From positions 1 through 64,000 of the forward strand of contig NZ_BMMP01000018.1 in assembly GCF_014645895.1 (NCBI RefSeq): a DNA stretch of 64,000 nt, written 5' to 3'. The notes beneath the pieces are model-generated. The model ran no database searches. It was not told the origin of the DNA and saw only the letters and a list, made by a program, of their open reading frames with translations. Each line of letters opens with the position of its first letter. Position 1 is the stretch's first letter. Source of the stretch: Streptomyces daqingensis. GTDB taxonomy: Bacteria; Actinomycetota; Actinomycetes; Streptomycetales; Streptomycetaceae. Positions 59,181 to 64,000 of the stretch are shown here, piece after piece. The translations under genes and the position numbers were made by a program.

Positions 59181-60501
59181 GACACCGGAGAACACGACAG
59201 CCGGCACCGGCCCGGACAGCGGCGGCGGCAGCAGCGCGGCCGGGAGCCCCGGCGAGGTCTCGCTGACCGCCGGCGGAGGCGGGGGCAGCCGGCAGTCCGG
59301 CGCCCCGATCAAGCTGGAGGGGCTGACGAAGCGCTACTCCGGCTCGTCGTCGCCCGCGGTCGACGACGTGAACCTGGAGATCAAGGCCGGCGAGATCGTC
59401 GTCCTGGTCGGCCCGTCGGGCTGCGGCAAGTCGACCCTGCTGAAGATGGTCAACCGGCTGATCGAGCCCACGTCGGGACGTATCCGCATCGGCGACGAGG
59501 ACGTCACCGACATGGACGCCGTGAAGCTGCGGCGCAAGATCGGCTACGCGATCCAGTCCTCCGGCCTCTTCCCGCACATGACCGTCGCGCAGAACGTCGC
59601 GCAGGTCCCGAAGATGGCCGGCTGGCCCAAGGCCCGCATCAAGGCGCGGGTCGAGGAGATGCTCGACCTCGTCGGACTCGACCCGGCCGAGTTCCAGGGC
59701 CGCTACCCCCGCCAGCTCTCCGGCGGGCAGCAGCAGCGCGTCGGCGTCGCCCGCGCTCTGGCCGCCGACCCGCCCGTGCTGCTGATGGACGAGCCCTTCG
59801 GCGCCGTCGACCCCATCACCCGCGACCATCTGCAGGACGAACTGATCCGGCTGCAGCACGAGTTGCGCAAGACGATCGTCTTCGTCACCCACGACTTCGA
59901 CGAGGCGATCAAGCTGGGCGACCGGATCGCGGTGCTGCGGGAGCAGTCGCACATCGCCCAGTTCGACACCCCCGAGGCCATCCTCACCAACCCCGCCGAC
60001 GACTTCGTCTCCGGATTCGTCGGAGCGGGCGCGGCCCTGAAGAGGCTCAACCTGACCCGCGTGCGCGACGTGGGGATCGTCGACTTCCCCACCGCGACCG
60101 TCGAGGAGCCGCTGGAGACCATCTCCGGCATGCTCAGCACCGGCACCACCAACGAGGTGCTGCTGCTGGACCGCAAGCAGCGCCCGTACAAGTGGCTGCG
60201 GCGCGGCGACCTGGCGCACGCCAAGGGCTCGCTGGCGCGCGCGGGGACGCTCGTGCACGACACCGTCACCCGCGACGCCACTCTCAGGGACGCCCTGGAG
60301 GCCGTGCTCACCGACAACGCCGGCCGCGTCGCCGTGACGGGCAGGCGCGGCGAGTACACGGGCGTCGTCGACATGGAGACGCTGATGAACTCCGTGCACG
60401 ACCTCCTGGACGCGGACCGGCTGGAGGCCATCGAGCATCAGCACAGCGTGAGCGACCAGCAGGCCCGCCGCACGTACGCCGCGCAGGAGGGCCTCACGTG
60501 A
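59173..60501 (+). CDS. Osmoprotectant ABC transporter ATPase with CBS domains
   Basis: This 442-residue ATPase has about 45 Gly/Ser-rich N-terminal residues, then the ABC domain: Walker A GPSGCGKST at 80-88, signature LSGGQQQRVG near 178, Walker B VLLMDEPFGAVDP near 199. The C-terminal region (about 300-435) has two CBS motifs, which in OpuA/OpuC sense ionic strength or c-di-AMP. It starts at GTG 59173 with GAGGGGG upstream, overlapping the first permease. Osmotic gating at protein level is likely from the CBS pair. Confidence 0.89.
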   Translation: MPETPENTTAGTGPDSGGGSSAAGSPGEVSLTAGGGGGSRQSGAPIKLEGLTKRYSGSSSPAVDDVNLEIKAGEIVVLVGPSGCGKSTLLKMVNRLIEPTSGRIRIGDEDVTDMDAVKLRRKIGYAIQSSGLFPHMTVAQNVAQVPKMAGWPKARIKARVEEMLDLVGLDPAEFQGRYPRQLSGGQQQRVGVARALAADPPVLLMDEPFGAVDPITRDHLQDELIRLQHELRKTIVFVTHDFDEAIKLGDRIAVLREQSHIAQFDTPEAILTNPADDFVSGFVGAGAALKRLNLTRVRDVGIVDFPTATVEEPLETISGMLSTGTTNEVLLLDRKQRPYKWLRRGDLAHAKGSLARAGTLVHDTVTRDATLRDALEAVLTDNAGRVAVTGRRGEYTGVVDMETLMNSVHDLLDADRLEAIEHQHSVSDQQARRTYAAQEGLT

Positions 60502-61430
60502 GCGGAGAGACCCCCGAGAAGCCCCGGACCGGCGCCGCGGACGCCCCCGAAGGCGGCGACGCCACGCGGACCGCGGCACGCGTCCCCGCACAGACGACCG
60601 CCGCCCGGGCCGCTGGGACCGCCGGGGCCGTCGCACTGGAGGCGCCCGGGGAGGCCGTCGCCGCGGCCCCCGCCGGAGGCGAGCGGATCACCGCGCGGCT
60701 CACCTGGCAGAAGCTCACGATCCTGCCGGGCCTCATCGCGCTCGTACTGATCGGCACCTGGCTGTGGTTCCGAGGCGCCGAACTCGACGCCATCGCCCGC
60801 AACTCCCTCGCCGACGGCAACGTGAGTCTGCGCATCCGCCAGCACATCGAGATGACGGCGATCTCCACGTTCTTCGTGCTGATCATCGCGATCCCGCTGG
60901 GCATCGCGCTCACCCGCCCGTGGCTGCGCAAGGCGACACCCGTCGCTCTGGCAGTGGCCAACCTCGGCCAGGCGGTTCCGTCCCTCGGCCTGCTGGTGCT
61001 GCTGGTCTTCTGGCTGAACATCGGCCAGACCACCGCCGTGGCCGGCATGGTCGTCTACGCCGTACTGCCGGTGCTCGCCAACACCATCGCCGGGCTGCGC
61101 GGCATCGATCCCCAACTGACCGAGGCGGCCCGGGGAATCGGCATGTCGCCGCTGGGCGTACTGGGCAAGGTCGAACTCCCCCTCGCCGTACCGCTGATCC
61201 TCGCCGGCGTCCGCAACGCCCTGGTACTGAACGTCGGTACGGCGACGCTGGCCACCTTCATCGGGGGCGGCGGGCTGGGCGACCTGATCGCGTCGGGCAT
61301 CACCAACCAGCGCATGCCGGTCCTGATGCTCGGCTCGGTCCTGACGGTCGCCCTCGCCCTGCTGGTCGACTGGCTCGCCTCGATCGTCGAACTGCTGCTG
61401 CGCCCACGCGGCTTGGAGGGATCGTCCTGA
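60498..61430 (+). CDS. Osmoprotectant ABC transporter permease, second
   Basis: This 310-residue permease has an unusually long (about 70-residue) Ala/Pro-rich N-terminal cytosolic region, then a ProW-like core of five or six helices with the EAA loop TEAARGIGMSPLGVLGKVEL near 205. GTG 60498 overlaps the ATPase stop (GTGA) with AGGAGG seven nt upstream. A longer reading from 60192 lies wholly in the ATPase gene and is discarded. It forms the second half of the betaine/choline channel. Confidence 0.87.
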   Translation: MSGETPEKPRTGAADAPEGGDATRTAARVPAQTTAARAAGTAGAVALEAPGEAVAAAPAGGERITARLTWQKLTILPGLIALVLIGTWLWFRGAELDAIARNSLADGNVSLRIRQHIEMTAISTFFVLIIAIPLGIALTRPWLRKATPVALAVANLGQAVPSLGLLVLLVFWLNIGQTTAVAGMVVYAVLPVLANTIAGLRGIDPQLTEAARGIGMSPLGVLGKVELPLAVPLILAGVRNALVLNVGTATLATFIGGGGLGDLIASGITNQRMPVLMLGSVLTVALALLVDWLASIVELLLRPRGLEGSS

Positions 61431-62479
61431 TGCGCACGCTGCAACCGCGCCGCGGAGAACGGCAGCCCGGCACTCCTCCCCACGGCCGGGGACGCCGGTA
61501 CGGGCGGACGTACACGCTCGCCGCCGGAGCGACCGCCCTGGCCCTCACCGGCACCCTCAGCGGATGCGGGCTCGTCAGCGGCAGCCCGCTCGCCGACAAC
61601 GTGAAGCCCGGCACGGTCGGCGCCGGGCAGCCTCTCAAGGGTGCCCAACTGACCGTGACGTCCAAGGAGTTCACCGAACAGATCATCCTCGGGAAGATGA
61701 TGGGCCTCGTCTTCCGGGCAGCCGGGGCGAAGGTCGTCGACCGCACCGCCGTCCAGGGATCCATCGGCGCCCGCTCAGCCGTCGAGTCCGGCACGGCCGA
61801 CGGCATGTACGAGTACACGGGCACCTCCTGGATCACCTACCTCGGCCACACCAAGCCGGTTCCCGACCCGCGGGAGCAGTGGGAGGCGGTGCGCAAGGAG
61901 GACAGGAAGCACGGCATCGAGTGGTTGCAGCCGTCCGTCCTCGACAACACCTACGCGCTCGTCATCAGCGACCAGCTGCAGAAGAAGTACGGCACGAAGA
62001 CCCTCTCGGACGTCGCCGAACTCACCCGCAAGAACCCCAACGCGGCGAGCATCTGCGCCGACAGCGAGTTCGCCTCCCGCCAAGACGGCCTGAAGGGCAT
62101 GGCCAAGAAGTACGGCATGAGGTTCCCGGCGGGCCAGGTGCACAAGATGGCCGGCGGGGTGGTCTACACGCAGACCGCGAAGGGCAAGCCGTGCGCCTTC
62201 GGCGCTATCGCGGCGACCGACGGCCGTATCCCGGCGCTGAAGCTGAAGATCATCGAGGACGACCGGAAGTTCTTCCCGAACTACAACGTCGCCCCCGAGA
62301 TGAACAGCGAGACGATGAAGGAGCACCCGGAGATCGCCGGGCTGCTCGCGCCCATCACGAAGAAGCTCAACAACAAGATGGCGCAGGAGCTCAACGCCAA
62401 GGTGGACGTCGAGGGCCAGGACCCGCACGACGTCGCCAAGGACTGGCTCGTGAAGGAAGGCTTCATCAAGACCGGCTGA
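61430..62479 (+). CDS. Osmoprotectant-binding lipoprotein (ProX/OpuCC type)
   Basis: This 349-residue binding protein has a basic N-terminus, signal helix and lipobox LSGC with Cys46. The mature OpuAC-type fold starts LKGAQLTVTSKEFTEQIILG. Aromatic residues typical of quaternary-ammonium binding boxes (GMYEYTGTSWITYLGH; NTYALVIS) are seen. The ATG overlaps the permease stop (TGATG) with GGAGGG upstream. It is the last gene of the four-gene operon; glycine betaine, choline or carnitine is the likely ligand. Confidence 0.88.
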   Translation: MRTLQPRRGERQPGTPPHGRGRRYGRTYTLAAGATALALTGTLSGCGLVSGSPLADNVKPGTVGAGQPLKGAQLTVTSKEFTEQIILGKMMGLVFRAAGAKVVDRTAVQGSIGARSAVESGTADGMYEYTGTSWITYLGHTKPVPDPREQWEAVRKEDRKHGIEWLQPSVLDNTYALVISDQLQKKYGTKTLSDVAELTRKNPNAASICADSEFASRQDGLKGMAKKYGMRFPAGQVHKMAGGVVYTQTAKGKPCAFGAIAATDGRIPALKLKIIEDDRKFFPNYNVAPEMNSETMKEHPEIAGLLAPITKKLNNKMAQELNAKVDVEGQDPHDVAKDWLVKEGFIKTG

Positions 62480-62498
62480 CGGGCGCCGGGTCGACCCC

Positions 62499-62538
62499 GC
62501 GGCAGGGTGCCGGGCTCAGCAGGCCGGCACCCTGCCGC
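62499..62538. terminator. Bidirectional terminator overlapping the S16 gene end
   Basis: A perfect 15-bp stem (62499-62513 with 62524-62538). The stop codon of the convergent S16 protein lies in the loop and its last seven codons form the right arm. Confidence 0.8.
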
Positions 62539-63376
62539 CGCTCTTGAGCGCCTTCAGGGCGTCGAGCGCCCCGTCGAGGTCGGTGACCGGCACCAGCCGC
62601 AGCCCCTTCGGGAGTTCGGCCTCCGCGTCGGCGCACTCGGCCTTCGGCACGAGGAAGACCGAAGCGCCGTCCCGCTTGGCCGCCTTCGTCTTCAGCGGCA
62701 CCCCGCCGACGGGGCCGACCGTGCCGTCCGCCTTGATCGTGCCGGTGCCGGCGATCGTCCGGCCTCCGGTGAGACCGCCGCCGCTGCCGTCGCCGTCGAT
62801 CTTGTCGATGACGCCGAGGGAGAAGAGGAGACCCGCGCTGGGACCTCCGACGTCGGCGAGCCGGAGCGAGACCCGCACGTCGCGGGAGGACCGGTGCAGC
62901 TGCCCCAGCGCCGCCTTGACCGCCGCCTGCTGGGACTGGCGCATCTCGTCCTGGTTGTGCTTCTCGACTTCTTCGGTCGTGTCACCCTCCGGGTAGACCG
63001 CTTCGCTCGGCATGACCGCCCGGTCCGTGCGGAACCAGCTGCTCAGCACCTGCGGCAGCCGCACCGTCGCGTCCGGCGGTGTCGCCGCGATGGTCGTCAT
63101 CAGCAGCTTCCCGCCGTCCTTGCGCGACACGGCGCGCCCGTCCGCACCGGAGACCGTGATGACCGGCTTGCTCTTGTTGTCTCCCAGCACGTTCGCGGTG
63201 AGCCCCGGCTGCGCGAGCGACATCGGCAGCGGAGCCAGCGCGGCCACGGCGACCAGCGCGGCGAACGGGACGGCGCAGATCACCAGCGTGCGCCCCCGCG
63301 CCGTCAGACGCAGCGGCGAGCGCACCAGGGAGACGAGCCGGGAGCGGAGACCCGGGCGGGTGGCGGGTGTGTTCAC
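62516..63376 (-). CDS. Membrane-anchored Lon-like (S16) protease domain protein
   Basis: This 286-residue protein has one helix near 30-52 (TLVICAVPFAALVAVAALAP) and an extracytoplasmic S16 domain with the Lon Ser-Lys dyad: Ser180 in GGPSAGLLF and Lys229 in GGVPLKTKAA. The PDZ domain of the related YlbL proteins is not seen. The start GTG 63376 has no ribosome site, but a -10-like TAGGTT at 63383-63388 (minus strand) is six nt upstream, so the mRNA is probably leaderless. It is convergent with the osmoprotectant operon. Confidence 0.84.
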   Translation of the reverse strand: MNTPATRPGLRSRLVSLVRSPLRLTARGRTLVICAVPFAALVAVAALAPLPMSLAQPGLTANVLGDNKSKPVITVSGADGRAVSRKDGGKLLMTTIAATPPDATVRLPQVLSSWFRTDRAVMPSEAVYPEGDTTEEVEKHNQDEMRQSQQAAVKAALGQLHRSSRDVRVSLRLADVGGPSAGLLFSLGVIDKIDGDGSGGGLTGGRTIAGTGTIKADGTVGPVGGVPLKTKAAKRDGASVFLVPKAECADAEAELPKGLRLVPVTDLDGALDALKALKSGGRVPAC

Positions 63377-63428
63377 CCCGGCAACCTAGCAATGCGCGCC
63401 GCGGTCGCTTCTCCCCGGCCGCGGTTCC

Positions 63429-64000
63429 TCACCTCAGGGCGTCGGCGACTTCCTGCGCCGCGCGCACCACGCGCTCCCCGACCTTCTGCGGGACGGAGTC
63501 GGTGAGCATGACCACGCCGACGCTTCCCTCGATGCCGGTGACGCCCAGCACCGGCGCGGCGGCACCTCCGGCACCTGCCTCCAGCTCGCCGTGCGTGAGC
63601 ACGAACCCGGGCCCGAGGTCCTTGTCGGGTCCGCGGCCGGCGAGGATGGCGCGGCCCGCCGCGCCACGGTCCAGCGGGTGCCGGAAACCGGTGCGGTACG
63701 CCACGTGGTAGTCGGTCCAGCTCGGCTCGACCACGGCGACCGCCAGCGCCTCCGTGCCGTCGACGAGCGTCAGATGGGCCGTCGCTCCGACCTCCTCGGC
63801 GAGCGACCTGAGCGCCGGCAGCGCCGCCTCCCGCACCAGCGGGTGCACCTGCCGTCCCAGCCGCAGCACGCCCAGGCCCACCCGGGCGCGGCCGCCCAGA
63901 TCGCGGCGGACGAGCGCGTGCTGTTCGAGGGTGGCCAGCAGCCGGTAGACGACGGTGCGGTTCACGCCGAGCTTGTTGGACAGTTCCGTCACGGTCAGAC
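63429..64000 (-). CDS. IclR-family regulator, 5' end cut by the window
   Basis: The visible 190 or so residues include most of the winged HTH (TELSNKLGVNRTVVYRLLAT, then LEQHALVRRDLGG) and the effector domain (LRSLAEEVGATAHLTLVDGT; HPLDRGAAGRAILAG). The frame is open to the edge at 64000, so the start lies beyond the window; the GTG at 63992 is inside the helix-turn-helix and is unlikely to be the start. The effector domain looks short (ending ...QEVADALR). It is downstream of nothing and its targets are unknown. Confidence 0.82.
   Translation of the reverse strand, partial: LTVTELSNKLGVNRTVVYRLLATLEQHALVRRDLGGRARVGLGVLRLGRQVHPLVREAALPALRSLAEEVGATAHLTLVDGTEALAVAVVEPSWTDYHVAYRTGFRHPLDRGAAGRAILAGRGPDKDLGPGFVLTHGELEAGAGGAAAPVLGVTGIEGSVGVVMLTDSVPQKVGERVVRAAQEVADALR

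Overview
The window is chromosomal DNA from a high-GC filamentous actinomycete, almost certainly Streptomyces or a close relative. Base composition is strongly GC-rich with GC-biased third codon positions. GTG and TTG starts are common, operons are joined by ATGA/GTGA overlaps, and several genes look leaderless. The gene set is diagnostic: cslA-glxA with a linked AA10 LPMO, an SsgA-like sporulation protein, a DasR-type nag PTS locus, the mec-cysO-cysM cysteine system and a second YidC. There is no phage, insertion sequence, CRISPR array or biosynthetic cluster; the region reads as conserved core chromosome with local rearrangement.

Layout. 0-5 kb: an ectoine-type uptake operon (ehuBCDA) with a divergent DUF3830 gene and an IclR regulator, then tRNA-Lys(CTT). 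5-15 kb: a hyphal-tip glycan and copper-enzyme region, made of an LPMO behind two DasR-like sites, a winged-helix protein, cslA-glxA, an AGCS amino-acid symporter and a GH6 lipoprotein. 15-20 kb: HAD phosphatase, a ROK repressor divergent from a Gfo/Idh/MocA oxidoreductase, and an FAH-family enzyme. 20-36 kb: yidC2-DUF6412, rdgB, tRNA-Leu(TAG), a four-repeat HNH protein, bcp, DUF3618, a GroES-like protein, a class A PBP with a very long acidic N-terminus, a three-gene ABC-2 exporter, SGNH lipase, DUF445 protein, a small lipoprotein and rph. 36-42 kb: nagF/nagE2 with a DasR site, an MBL-fold hydrolase, a PemK-like protein, then mec, a Cys-containing leader peptide, cysO and cysM. 42-54 kb: amino-acid permease, DUF2017-clpS, pncB-pncA, a secreted M6 metalloprotease and two RDD membrane proteins. 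54-64 kb: ssgG, glycolate-oxidase-like FAD enzyme, hppD with a divergent Lrp/AsnC regulator, a four-gene osmoprotectant ABC operon with CBS domains, a Lon-like S16 protein and the start of a second IclR gene cut by the window edge.

How the genes connect. Two compatible-solute uptake systems (ectoine type and betaine/choline type) lie at opposite ends. N-acetylglucosamine sensing links the LPMO and nagE2 through matching DasR-type palindromes. CslA, GlxA, the LPMO and the GH6 protein form a probable synthesis, modification and trimming set for a tip glycan. Mec, CysO and CysM form the protein-thiocarboxylate route to cysteine. PncB and PncA recycle nicotinamide.

The most interesting observations are: the separation and opposite orientation of rph and rdgB, which fits an inversion of about 14 kb; a CysO that carries 11 residues beyond its GG tail beside a JAMM protease; a PemK-fold protein that is membrane-anchored and seems to lack the usual active-site segment; the tandem-repeat HNH protein 13 bp from tRNA-Leu; large low-complexity additions in the PBP and the ROK repressor; and clear candidate operators at three divergent promoters.
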